Shown here one piece after another: positions 1 to 8,002 of a DNA stretch of 64,000 nucleotides. Origin of the DNA: Microbispora oryzae (GTDB lineage: Bacteria > Actinomycetota > Actinomycetes > Streptosporangiales > Streptosporangiaceae); contig NZ_JAFCNB010000007.1 in the NCBI RefSeq assembly GCF_017896165.1, forward strand, positions 265,457 to 329,456, given 5' to 3'. Every line of letters starts with the position of its first letter. Position 1 is the first letter of the stretch. The notes under the pieces are model-generated. The model searched no databases. It saw nothing but the letters and a program-made list of their open reading frames with translations, and was not told where the DNA came from. A program made the translations under genes and the position numbers.

Positions 1-2
1 CG

Positions 3-1406
3 CTCCGCCACGGCATCCGGGTCCAGCTCCGGCGCGGCGACGGCGCGGGTGTCATCGCCATGGTGCTGTTCCCCGCCCAGCTCGTCAGCAGCGCCGACCA
101 GGCCGCGGCACCCGGACAGCCCGCGGTGCCCGAACAGGTCGTGGCGGCCGCGCAGCCGGCGGGCGGCCCTCCGGTACGGCAGGCCTTCGGCGACCCCGGG
201 CCCGGCGGTCCCGCCGGCGGCTTCGAGCCGTGGGCCGCGGGACGCGGACGCGGCGGGCTCCCGGTCCGCCGCCCGGCGGCGCCGGCCGAGGACGGGCCCT
301 TCGGGCCGGTTCCGGCGCAGCCCGGCTTGTCCGGCACGACGCCCGCGGACCGGCACGGCGACGGCGAGACTCCGCCCGGCGCCTTCGGCCCCTTCACTCC
401 CTTCGGCGCGTCGCCGGCCCAGCCCTCTCAGCCTCCGCAGCCCGCGTCACCGCTCTCCGCGCCCGCGCCGGGCGGCCTCGACCAGTTCGGCCAGTTCGGG
501 CAGCTCGGCCAGCCCTCCGGCCCGCACGCGATGCCGGGTCAAGGCGCGGTCTCGCCGGGGGTTCCGGCGTTCGGTGAGCCGTCCGGCCCCCACACGCTGC
601 CGGGTCGCGGCGCGCCCTCGCCCGGAGTGCCGGCGTTCGGCGAGCCGTCCGGCCCGCACGCGATGCCCGGACCGTTCGGCGAGCCGTCCGGAACCGACGA
701 CCAGCCGGAGGAGCCGCCGCTGTTCGGCCGCCGCCCCGGCAGGGCCGCCGCCGCCTTCACCGAGCACTCGGGGGCGTTCACCGAGCACTCCGGGGCTTTC
801 ACCGTGGCCGACGCCGGCTCCGTCACCGGGCCGCTGCCCAAGATCGACGACTCGCCCCTGGAGCAGGGCGACGAGTTCCTGCCGATCTTCGCCTCCGTCG
901 AGTCGGCCTGGTTCCGGCGGCCGGTCCCCGGAGAGGCGGTAGTTCCGCCACGTCCCGACGGCGCGCCGCCGTCCGCACCGCCGTCCGCGCAGGCTCCGTC
1001 CGGGCCGCCGTCCGCGCAGGCCCCGCGACGCCCGGCCTCCGCGCCCACCGCGGACGGCGGCGGCGCCGGTCAGGGCGGCGCCGGTCAGGGCGGCGCCGGT
1101 CAGGGCGGGCCCGAGGGCGGGTGGCGGTCGCAGGCCGACACCGGCTTCCAGGCGGCCGCGAGCGCCAGGGACCCCCAGCTGGGAGGCGTCACCTCGGCGG
1201 GCCTGCCCAAGCGGACCCCCAAGGCCAACCTGGTGCCGGGATCCGTGGGAGCGCCGGGGCCCGCGGCGGCCCCTCCGCGACCGCCGATGTCGGCCGACGC
1301 GGTACGCAACCGTCTTTCCAGCTTCCAGCAGGGCGTACGGCGGGGCCGGGCCGAAGCGGCCGACGGCCTCACCCAAGGGTCGGGAAATGAGGAGGAGAGC
1401 TCGTGA
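3..1406 (+). CDS. cvnA: CvnA-type sensor histidine kinase-like protein, C-terminal part (conservon 1)
   Basis: The gene enters from the left edge. The first visible codons (LRHGIRVQLRR, then MVLFP) match the end of the HATPase domain of the two complete CvnA copies in this window, so only the last ~467 residues are present. The rest is a long Pro/Gly/Ala-rich, probably disordered tail. It carries internal repeats (PSGPHAMPG / SPGVPAFGE units at about 510-690, a duplicated FTEHSGA unit, a triplicated GGAGQ unit) and ends with blocks shared by all three copies: FLPIFASVESAWF, a GLPKR..PKANLVPGS block and RNRLSSFQQGVRRGR. In Streptomyces, CvnA proteins are membrane sensor kinases that work with CvnB, C and D. 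The stop overlaps the cvnB start (GTGA), so translation is probably coupled. Confidence 0.9.
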   Translation, partial: LRHGIRVQLRRGDGAGVIAMVLFPAQLVSSADQAAAPGQPAVPEQVVAAAQPAGGPPVRQAFGDPGPGGPAGGFEPWAAGRGRGGLPVRRPAAPAEDGPFGPVPAQPGLSGTTPADRHGDGETPPGAFGPFTPFGASPAQPSQPPQPASPLSAPAPGGLDQFGQFGQLGQPSGPHAMPGQGAVSPGVPAFGEPSGPHTLPGRGAPSPGVPAFGEPSGPHAMPGPFGEPSGTDDQPEEPPLFGRRPGRAAAAFTEHSGAFTEHSGAFTVADAGSVTGPLPKIDDSPLEQGDEFLPIFASVESAWFRRPVPGEAVVPPRPDGAPPSAPPSAQAPSGPPSAQAPRRPASAPTADGGGAGQGGAGQGGAGQGGPEGGWRSQADTGFQAAASARDPQLGGVTSAGLPKRTPKANLVPGSVGAPGPAAAPPRPPMSADAVRNRLSSFQQGVRRGRAEAADGLTQGSGNEEESS

Positions 1407-1822
1407 GTGAGCTGAGCGTGGAAGCACGCAGGTTCGACTGGCTGATCACCGAGTTCGTGGGCAGCACGCCGGGTGTGGCGCACGCCGTGGTGGTGTCGTC
1501 GGACGGGCTGCGGCTGGCGCAATCGGACGGCTTCCCGCCGGACCGCGCCGACCAGCTCGCGGCGGTCGCCGCCGGCCTGCTCAGTCTCACCGTCGGCGCC
1601 TCGCGGGTGTTCGAGGGCGGCTCGGTGACCCAGACGGTCGTCGAGATGCAGCGGGGGCTGCTGCTGGTCATGGCGATCAGCGACGGCTCCTGCCTCGCCG
1701 TGCTGGCGGCCCCCGACTGCGACATGGGCCTGGTGGCCTACCAGATGACCCTGCTCGTCGAGCGGGCCGGTCAGGTACTCACCCCGGCGCTGCGCGCCGA
1801 GCTCCAGACGTCGCGTCGATGA
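1403..1822 (+). CDS. cvnB: CvnB, roadblock/LC7-domain protein (conservon 1)
   Basis: A 139-residue single-domain roadblock/LC7 protein. The family regulates small GTPases, and in conservons it is thought to link the CvnA kinase to the CvnD GTPase at the membrane. Visible hallmarks are the FDWLITEFV start, GVAHAVVVSSDGL, the VTQTVVEMQRGLL strand and LTPALRAEL at the end. The GTG start overlaps the cvnA stop (GTGA), with a GGAGGAGAG ribosome-binding site just upstream. Its DNA is clearly more diverged, with GC-rich third positions, than the near-identical copies at 6359 and 15511. Confidence 0.93.
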   Translation: MSELSVEARRFDWLITEFVGSTPGVAHAVVVSSDGLRLAQSDGFPPDRADQLAAVAAGLLSLTVGASRVFEGGSVTQTVVEMQRGLLLVMAISDGSCLAVLAAPDCDMGLVAYQMTLLVERAGQVLTPALRAELQTSRR

Positions 1823-1831
1823 CAGGGCCGG

Positions 1832-2200
1832 GTGAGGGGCGTGCGGCCAGGTGACGGGACAGAGGACGAGCCTCTGTTCCGTCCGTATGCCGTCACCGGT
1901 GGGCGATCCGAGCCGCGTTACCACATGGCGATGGAAACCCTCGTATCATCGGTGACCTTGAAGAGCGATGACTATTCCATGCTCACCCCGGAGCAGGAAT
2001 CGATCATGATGCTATGTCGTTCTGTACGATCGGTCGCGGAGATCTCGGCGCTGCTGCGGGTCCCGCTCGGCGTGGCCCGTGTGCTCATCGCCGACATGGC
2101 CGACGAGGGTCTGGTCCGCCTGCACGTGCCGCAGCTCAACAAGGGACAGCCAGACCTCAACCTGCTCGAAAGGGTGCTCAGTGGACTACGCAGGCTCTAG
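1832..2200 (+). CDS. cvnC: CvnC, DUF742 protein (conservon 1)
   Basis: A 122-residue DUF742 protein. It has the family pattern: LFRPYAVTGGR near the N-terminus, a winged-helix-like middle (SVRSVAEISALLRVPLGVARVLIADMADEGLV) and the terminal LLERVLSGLRRL. DUF742 proteins are the third member of conservons, and their biochemical role is poorly known. A GTG start is chosen 9 bp after cvnB. The last 20 bp overlap the start of cvnD in another frame, and this overlap is kept in all three copies of the window. Confidence 0.9.
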   Translation: MRGVRPGDGTEDEPLFRPYAVTGGRSEPRYHMAMETLVSSVTLKSDDYSMLTPEQESIMMLCRSVRSVAEISALLRVPLGVARVLIADMADEGLVRLHVPQLNKGQPDLNLLERVLSGLRRL

Positions 2201-2765
2201 TCGTGGTCTTACCTCGACGAAGATCGTCGTGGCGGGTGGGTTCGGCGTCGGCAAGACGACCTTCGTCGGGGCCGTCTCCGAGATCCTGCCCCTCACCACG
2301 GAGGCGGTGATGACCGACGCCAGCGCGGGCATCGACGACCTCGGCCTCACACCGAACAAGACGACGACGACCGTCGCCATGGACTTCGGCCGGCTCTCGC
2401 TGGACCAGGACCTGATCCTGTATCTGTTTGGCACACCGGGCCAGCACCGCTTCTGGTTCATGTGGGACGACCTCGTCCGAGGCGCCATCGGCGCCGTCGT
2501 GCTGGTGGACAGCAGGCGGCTGGCCGACTGCTTCCCGGCCATCGACTACTTCGAGGAGGCCCAGCTTCCCTTCCTGGTGGCCATGAACGGCTGGGAGGGG
2601 CAGTTCCTCCACTCGGAGGAGGAGGTCCGCGAGGCGCTCTCCCTGCCGCCCCACGTTCCCGTCGTGCGGACCGACGCCCGCTCCCGGGATGCGGTGAAGT
2701 CCACGCTCATCAGCCTGGTCGAGTATGTGCTCACCGTCCGGGCGGCGTACGGGAGGTCGTTCTGA
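2181..2765 (+). CDS. cvnD: CvnD, small GTP-binding protein (conservon 1)
   Basis: A 194-residue small GTPase of the conservon type. The P-loop is GGFGVGKTTFVG near residue 20, the switch region has TTVAMDFGR, and the G3-like motif is FGTPGQHRF. The start is a GTG inside the end of cvnC, preceded by GAAAGG. Longer upstream openings in this frame do not align with the other two copies and are rejected. In Streptomyces, conservon GTPases act with CvnA-C as a membrane-associated, G-protein-like switch in development and antibiotic control. The cognate signal here is unknown. Confidence 0.93.
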   Translation: MDYAGSSRGLTSTKIVVAGGFGVGKTTFVGAVSEILPLTTEAVMTDASAGIDDLGLTPNKTTTTVAMDFGRLSLDQDLILYLFGTPGQHRFWFMWDDLVRGAIGAVVLVDSRRLADCFPAIDYFEEAQLPFLVAMNGWEGQFLHSEEEVREALSLPPHVPVVRTDARSRDAVKSTLISLVEYVLTVRAAYGRSF

Positions 2766-2776
2766 CGTATGTGCGG

Positions 2777-2815
2777 ACAACAGGGGTGGCACCAGTAGGT
2801 GTCGCCCCTTCGTTG
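2777..2815 (+). terminator. Stem-loop terminator after conservon 1
   Basis: An 11-bp stem at 2783-2793 pairs with 2798-2808 (two G-U pairs, AGTA loop). It is flanked by an outer ACAAC/GTTGT pairing and followed by a T-rich run. It lies about 10 bp behind the cvnD stop and separates conservon 1 from conservon 2. Confidence 0.7.
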
Positions 2816-3059
2816 TTATCTGGACATCTCACGCTTGCTTCCAGGGAACAATTTGGTAATGAACCTGACCGGATATTTACCCAATTAAGGTCATCCCTGT
2901 GCCTTTCTGCGCGATTTGTGCACGGGTGTTCGGTTGGCCTCCCTGGTGCCGGTGTGCTGCAATTACCCACGCCCGCAGGATGTCTCTTGTGTCACGACAG
3001 CCCCAACCGTGGTGAGACACTTTCCCTGCGCGCGGATACGGCGAGAGGTTGCGAAGCCT

Positions 3060-6000
3060 GTGACGACACAAGACCCCCGGACTGACGAGGACCGCGGGAC
3101 CGAGGTGCCGCCCGAGCAGGAGCCAGACGAGGGAAGCAGGCTTCTGCTGCGCAACTGGCGGGTGCGTTCCCGGCTGGTCGCGCTCATCCTCATTCCGACC
3201 CTGGCGGCGCTGCTGCTCGGCGGGCTCCGTGTCGTGACCTCAGTCAACACCGCCGCCGAGTACCAGCAGACCAACGACCTGGCGCGGCTGGTCGACCGGG
3301 TCGCCGGGCTGACCCACGAGCTGCAGGCCGAGCGCGACCGGGCCGCCTGGAACGCGACGATCGGCAGGCCGCAGAAGGCGACCGCCGCGGTCAACGCGCA
3401 GATCGTGCTCGCGGACAAGGCGGTCACCCCGGTCAGGGATCTGGCCGACGAGGTGCACTCCGCCATCGGTAGCCGTGCCGCCGACGAGCTCGACCACATC
3501 CTCACCAAGCTGGACAGCCTCAAGCCGCTCCGCCAGCAGGCGGTGCAGGGGAGGCTGCTGCCGAGCGCGGTGCTCCAGCAGTACTCACTGGTGATCGAGA
3601 ACCTGCTCGCCCTCCAGGAGGAGCTCGCCAAGGGCACCCAGGACGACCAGCTGGCCGCGATGTCGGTGACCCTCTCGGCGCTCGCCAAGGAGAAGGAGGC
3701 CGCCTCCGTGCAGCGCGGCCTGCTCACGACGGTGCTGCCGGTGGGCCGGTTCGAGCAGGCCCAGCTCCAGGACTTCCTGGGCGCGGTCTCCGACCAGACC
3801 AACGAGCAGCGCACCTTCCGCAAGAACGCCACCCGGGACGAGCGGGCCGCCTATGACAACACGGTCACCGGCGGCCAGGTCGACCAGGCGGAGTTCCTCC
3901 GCACGCTGGTGCTCGACCGCGCCAACGCCGGTTTCTCGCTCGACCATCTCGACCAGACGTCCCGCGACGACACCCGCGAGTGGTACGACGCGATGACGCA
4001 GCCGATCGACCGGATACGCACCGTCGAGGCGAAGCTGACGGCCGCCATCGTGGCCCGCAGCCAGGTCCTCAAGGACGACGAGCAGCGCCGCGCGATCATC
4101 GTCGCGGTGGCCGTCGGTGCGCTGCTGATCGCGGTCCTGCTCATCACGACCGGCGTCGCGCAGTCTCTCGTCCGCCCCCTGCGCCGGCTGCGCCGCGAGG
4201 CACTGGAGGTCGCCGGTCACCGGCTGCCCGACACGGTCCAGCGGCTACGCGAGGCCGGCGACGGCGCGGAGATCCCGGCGATCGCGCCCATCGGCGTCGT
4301 CGCGAGAGACGAGATCGGGGAAGTGGCCCGGGCCTTCGACGAGGTCCACCGCGAGGCCGTACGGCTCGCCGGTGACGAGGCCCGGCTGCGCAGCAACGTC
4401 AACGCGATGTTCGTGAACCTGTCCCGCCGCACGCAGACCCTGGTGGAACGGCAGCTTTCGCTGATCGACGGCCTGGAGCAGGGTGAGCAGGACGAGCAGC
4501 GGCTCGGAAACCTGTTCAAGCTCGACCACCTGGCGACGCGCATGCGCCGCAACAGTGAGAACCTCCTGGTCCTCGCCGGCCAGGAGCCCACCCGGCGCTG
4601 GGGTCAGCCGGTACCGATCGTCGACGTCGTCCGCGCCTCGCTGTCGGAGGTCGAGAACTACGAGAGGGTGAACCTCCAGGTCCAGCCCGGGGCGGCGGTC
4701 GTCGGCCAGTCGGTCAACGACGTCGTCCACCTCGTGGCCGAGCTGGTGGAGAACGCCATCTCGTTCTCCCCGCGGGAGACCAAGGTCACGGTGTCGAGCA
4801 ACCGGATCGACGGCGGCGGCCTCATCATCTCGGTCAGCGACCAGGGCATCGGCATGACCCCCGACGAGCTGGCGCAGACGAACTACCGGCTGGCCAACCC
4901 GCCGGTCGTGGACGTGTCGGTGTCCCGGCGCATGGGCCTGTTCGTGGTCGGTCGTCTGGCGCTGCGGCACGGCATCCGGGTGCAGCTGCGTCAGCAGGAC
5001 ACCGGCGGCCTGACCGCCATGGTGCTGCTGCCCGAGTCGCTGCTCGCCCAGAGCGGTCCCGCTTTCCCGGGTGTGCCGGGCATGCCGCAGCCCGAGCTCA
5101 CCAGCCCGATGCCCGCCATCGGCGCGGGGGCGCAGTTCGGCGCGCCGGCGCTGGCCAGCCCGACACCGGGAGATGGCCCTCCGCGCACCCCGGTGTTCGG
5201 CGCCGACGCCCCGGGCGTGGGCACGCCGAACGCCGACCCGTTCGAGCGGGGGCCGTTCGAGAAGTTCCCCCGGCAGACCGCGGGCGGGCAGTCCGACCCG
5301 TTCTCCCGTAACACCTTCGGCACTGGGGCGTTCGAGCGTCCCTCCGCGGACGCCGATCCGTTCGCTCGCAGCCCCTTCGGTACGGGTGGTGACCGGCCGG
5401 GATCGCCGGACGCTCCGGCCGACCCCTTCGGAAGCCCGTTCGGCGGCGGCCCGGCGGCCGAATCCGATCCGTTCGCGCGCAATCCCTTCGCCGGCGGGGG
5501 TCAAGGGCCCTCGCAGATGGATCCCTTCGGAAGCGGGGCGTTCGGCATGCCCGCGGGAGACCTTGCCAGCCCGTCGGACCCCTTCGCGCGGAGCCCGTTC
5601 GATTCCGGCCCCATCTCGGGACCCGTCCCGGGGCGTCCCGCCTCTGGTCCCGCCGAGAGGGATCCCTTCGAGACGACCACCTTCGACGTGTCGCCGTTCG
5701 ACACGAACCCCTTCAGCCGGGGCCGTGCGGGTGAGGCGCCGGTCGACACGCCGTGGCCGGGGCATCTGCCTCCGCCGGGCGGCGGCACGGGCGCCGCGCC
5801 GAGCCAGGAGAACACCGGCGGCTGGCCGGGACGCGGGTCGTTCGAGGGAGAGGACAACACCGGTCCGCTTCCCGTCGTGCGCACCTCGCCGCTCGAAGCG
5901 GAGGAGGAGTTCTTGCCGATCTTCGCCGCCGTGGAGTCCGACTGGTTCAAGAAGGTGGACCTTCCGGCGGAGAAGGGCGAGTCGGACGCCGAGGAGCCGG

Positions 6001-6362
6001 AGGCGCGGTCGTGGACGTCCCCCGCGGACGCGGGCTGGCAGGCCGCCAAGGCCGCGAGTGAGCCCACCCTCGGCGGGGTCACCTCCTCGGGCCTGCCGAA
6101 GCGGGTGCCCAAGGCCAACCTCGTGCCCGGCTCCGCCACGGCTCCCGCCCCCTCGAAGGAGCCCGCCGCCCCGGCGGCGCCGGCTTCTCCGCCGCCCTCG
6201 CTCTCTCCTGAGCGGGTGCGCAACAGGCTCTCCAGCTTCCAGCAGGGCATCCGGCAGGGCCGGGCCGTCGCCCGCGGGGAAGCCGGTGAGGACCAGGGCT
6301 ATCCCGGGGCGGCGCCCCTGGGCGACCCACATGCCCAGGACACCGAGAAGGAGGACACATGA
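3060..6362 (+). CDS. cvnA: CvnA sensor histidine kinase-like protein (conservon 2)
   Basis: A 1100-residue membrane sensor. Reading in order: a cytoplasmic N-tail; TM1 about residues 39-58; an extracellular helical sensor of nitrate-sensing (NIT) type; TM2 about 346-368; a HAMP linker; a DHp-like helix with LFKLDHLATRMRR (His about 490); and a HATPase with the N-box ELVENAISFSP and DQGIGM. A long tail follows with about ten DPF.R.PF-type repeats, ending in the GLPKRVPKANLVPGS and RLSSFQQGIRQGR blocks found in all three copies. The GTG start sits behind GCGAGAGG, the same arrangement as the copy at 12692. An upstream opening at 2916 has no such support. Expected to sense an envelope signal and pass it to CvnB-D. 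Confidence 0.92.
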   Translation: MTTQDPRTDEDRGTEVPPEQEPDEGSRLLLRNWRVRSRLVALILIPTLAALLLGGLRVVTSVNTAAEYQQTNDLARLVDRVAGLTHELQAERDRAAWNATIGRPQKATAAVNAQIVLADKAVTPVRDLADEVHSAIGSRAADELDHILTKLDSLKPLRQQAVQGRLLPSAVLQQYSLVIENLLALQEELAKGTQDDQLAAMSVTLSALAKEKEAASVQRGLLTTVLPVGRFEQAQLQDFLGAVSDQTNEQRTFRKNATRDERAAYDNTVTGGQVDQAEFLRTLVLDRANAGFSLDHLDQTSRDDTREWYDAMTQPIDRIRTVEAKLTAAIVARSQVLKDDEQRRAIIVAVAVGALLIAVLLITTGVAQSLVRPLRRLRREALEVAGHRLPDTVQRLREAGDGAEIPAIAPIGVVARDEIGEVARAFDEVHREAVRLAGDEARLRSNVNAMFVNLSRRTQTLVERQLSLIDGLEQGEQDEQRLGNLFKLDHLATRMRRNSENLLVLAGQEPTRRWGQPVPIVDVVRASLSEVENYERVNLQVQPGAAVVGQSVNDVVHLVAELVENAISFSPRETKVTVSSNRIDGGGLIISVSDQGIGMTPDELAQTNYRLANPPVVDVSVSRRMGLFVVGRLALRHGIRVQLRQQDTGGLTAMVLLPESLLAQSGPAFPGVPGMPQPELTSPMPAIGAGAQFGAPALASPTPGDGPPRTPVFGADAPGVGTPNADPFERGPFEKFPRQTAGGQSDPFSRNTFGTGAFERPSADADPFARSPFGTGGDRPGSPDAPADPFGSPFGGGPAAESDPFARNPFAGGGQGPSQMDPFGSGAFGMPAGDLASPSDPFARSPFDSGPISGPVPGRPASGPAERDPFETTTFDVSPFDTNPFSRGRAGEAPVDTPWPGHLPPPGGGTGAAPSQENTGGWPGRGSFEGEDNTGPLPVVRTSPLEAEEEFLPIFAAVESDWFKKVDLPAEKGESDAEEPEARSWTSPADAGWQAAKAASEPTLGGVTSSGLPKRVPKANLVPGSATAPAPSKEPAAPAAPASPPPSLSPERVRNRLSSFQQGIRQGRAVARGEAGEDQGYPGAAPLGDPHAQDTEKEDT

Positions 6363-6781
6363 GGGAGATGAGCCAGGCCGCCCGCGGCATTAATTGGCTG
6401 ATAACGGACTTCGTGAACAACGTGCCCGGGGTGGCGCACACGGTGGTGGTGTCGTCGGACGGGTTGCCGTTGGCGTTCTCCGACGGGTTTCCCAAGGATC
6501 GTGCTGATCAGTTGGCGGCGGTCGCGGCGGGTTTGATCAGTTTGACGCAGGGTGCCTCCCGGGTGTTCGAGGGGGGTCCGGTGACGCAGACGGTGGTGGA
6601 GATGCAGCGGGGGCTGTTGCTGATCATGTCGATCAGCGACGGGTCCTGTCTCGCGGTGCTGGCCTCCGCCGACTCGGACATGGGCCTCATCGCGTACCAG
6701 ATGACCTTGCTGGTCGAGCGTGCCGGGCAGGTGCTGACCCCGGCGGTCCGCGCCGAGCTGCAGTCGGCACACCCGCGCTGA
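6359..6781 (+). CDS. cvnB: CvnB, roadblock/LC7-domain protein (conservon 2)
   Basis: A 140-residue roadblock/LC7 protein whose ATG overlaps the cvnA stop (ATGA). A 236-bp block (6422-6657) is identical, apart from one base, to the copy at 15574-15809. Inside the block, T- and G-ending codons such as TTG and GTG are frequent, while the flanking codons are GC-ending and differ between copies. Role as for the family: partner of the CvnD GTPase. It is followed by a 140-bp gap before cvnC, longer than in the other two conservons. Confidence 0.93.
   Translation: MREMSQAARGINWLITDFVNNVPGVAHTVVVSSDGLPLAFSDGFPKDRADQLAAVAAGLISLTQGASRVFEGGPVTQTVVEMQRGLLLIMSISDGSCLAVLASADSDMGLIAYQMTLLVERAGQVLTPAVRAELQSAHPR
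6422..6657 (+). repeat. Block shared with conservon 3 (cvnB), copy 1
   Basis: 236 bp, identical by eye to 15574-15809 except one third-position base (T at 6577, C in the partner). Both edges are sharp: the adjoining codons differ at many positions. Confidence 0.85.
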
Positions 6782-6921
6782 CCGGCGTCTCCCGTCGGAG
6801 CCCCGCTCCGGTGGCGGCACGGCACACCTGAGGACGCTCAGCTGAGCGGACGGCCTTGGGAACGGAGCGGCCGGGGGCCGCTCAAGTCCCGCAGCGAGCA
6901 CGAAAAGGTCAGGAGGACGTT

Positions 6922-7362
6922 GTGGCAGGCGGCTGGAACGGTGAGCCCTATCCGCCGGTGGACGACGCCCACCGGCACTACGGCGGTACGAATCCGGGCG
7001 CCGCCGCGTCGCCCGCGCCGGCGGAGCAGAGCTCCCTGGTACGGCCGTACGCGGTGACCGGGGGACGTACGGCGCCGCGGATGCAGCTGGCCATGGAGGC
7101 ACTCGTGTCCTCCGCGACATCGGTCCACCAGGACCTGTCCATCCTCACCCCGGAGCGTCAGGCGATCTGCCAGCTGTGCCGTCAGGTGCGGTCGGTGGCG
7201 GAGATCTCGGCATTGCTGCGGGTTCCGCTCGGCGTGGTGCGGGTGGTCATCGCGGACATGGCGGCCGAGGGGTTGGTGCAGGTGCATCAGCCGCAGCTGG
7301 ACGCGGGCAAGCCGGATCTGAACTTGCTGGAAAGGGTGCTCAGTGGACTTCGCAGGCTCTAG
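6922..7362 (+). CDS. cvnC: CvnC, DUF742 protein (conservon 2)
   Basis: A 146-residue DUF742 protein. The GTG start is chosen because AGGAGG lies six bases upstream; the frame is open further up (from 6856) without a ribosome-binding site. It has LVRPYAVTGGRTAPR, a helix-turn-helix-like middle (SVAEISALLRVPLGVVRVVIADMA) and the usual LLERVLSGLRRL end, which overlaps the cvnD start by 20 bp. The N-terminal ~35 residues are low-complexity and longer than in the other copies. Confidence 0.9.
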   Translation: MAGGWNGEPYPPVDDAHRHYGGTNPGAAASPAPAEQSSLVRPYAVTGGRTAPRMQLAMEALVSSATSVHQDLSILTPERQAICQLCRQVRSVAEISALLRVPLGVVRVVIADMAAEGLVQVHQPQLDAGKPDLNLLERVLSGLRRL

Positions 7363-7731
7363 TCGTGGCCTGACCTCGACGAAGATTGTCGTGGCCGGGG
7401 GTTTCGGCGTGGGGAAGACCACGTTTGTGGGGGCGGTTTCGGAGATCGTGCCGTTGACGACGGAGGCGGTGATGACCGACGCGTCGGCGGGGATCGACGA
7501 TGTGGGGTTGACGCCGCACAAGACGACGACGACGGTGGCGATGGATTTCGGTCGTGTGTCGTTGGACCGGGATTTGATTTTGTATCTGTTCGGGACGCCG
7601 GGTCAGCATCGGTTCTGGTTTATGTGGGATGACCTGGTGCGTGGGGCGATCGGTGCGGTGGTGCTGGTCGACACGCGCCGGTTGGCGGACAGTTTCCCGG
7701 CGGTGGACTACTTCGAGGAGGCCCGCCTCCC
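7321..7731 (+). repeat. Block shared with conservon 3 (cvnC end and cvnD), copy 1
   Basis: 411 bp, identical by eye to 16278-16688. It covers the last codons of cvnC and the first two thirds of cvnD. Third positions inside are unusually rich in T and A for this genome (for example GATTTGATTTTGTAT) and switch to C/G right after the block. Confidence 0.85.
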
Positions 7732-7930
7732 CTTCGTGGTCGGCATGAACGGATTCGACGGTCGCCATGCGCACGGGGAGGAGGAGATCCGCGAGGCCCT
7801 CACCCTCGGTTCCCACGTCCCCATCGTCCGCACCGACGCCCGTGACCGGGAGGCCGTCAAAAGCACCCTGATCACCCTCGTCGAGCACGCCCTGACCATG
7901 CGGGTCGCCGTCCCCGGCGTCGGCGGCTGA
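7343..7930 (+). CDS. cvnD: CvnD, small GTP-binding protein (conservon 2)
   Basis: A 195-residue GTPase with P-loop GGFGVGKTTFVG and FGTPGQHRFWFMWDD. Its first ~130 codons are identical at DNA level to the copy at 16300, while the last ~65 codons differ and are richer in C/G. The GTG start overlaps the end of cvnC and is preceded by GGAAAGG. It is convergent with the methyltransferase gene that ends at 8003. Confidence 0.93.
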   Translation: MDFAGSSRGLTSTKIVVAGGFGVGKTTFVGAVSEIVPLTTEAVMTDASAGIDDVGLTPHKTTTTVAMDFGRVSLDRDLILYLFGTPGQHRFWFMWDDLVRGAIGAVVLVDTRRLADSFPAVDYFEEARLPFVVGMNGFDGRHAHGEEEIREALTLGSHVPIVRTDARDREAVKSTLITLVEHALTMRVAVPGVGG

Positions 7931-8002
7931 ACCCGCCCTCCCGGCCGGCCCGTTTCCGGGCACGACCGGGATGGTCTGCCGGGACAGCGTGAACAGGACC
8001 GG

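Noticed and set aside
7948..7961. Small hairpin GCCCG-TTTC-CGGGC between cvnD (conservon 2) and the methyltransferase gene
   Set aside because: The 5-bp stem without T-run is too weak to call a terminator, although the convergent position would suit one.
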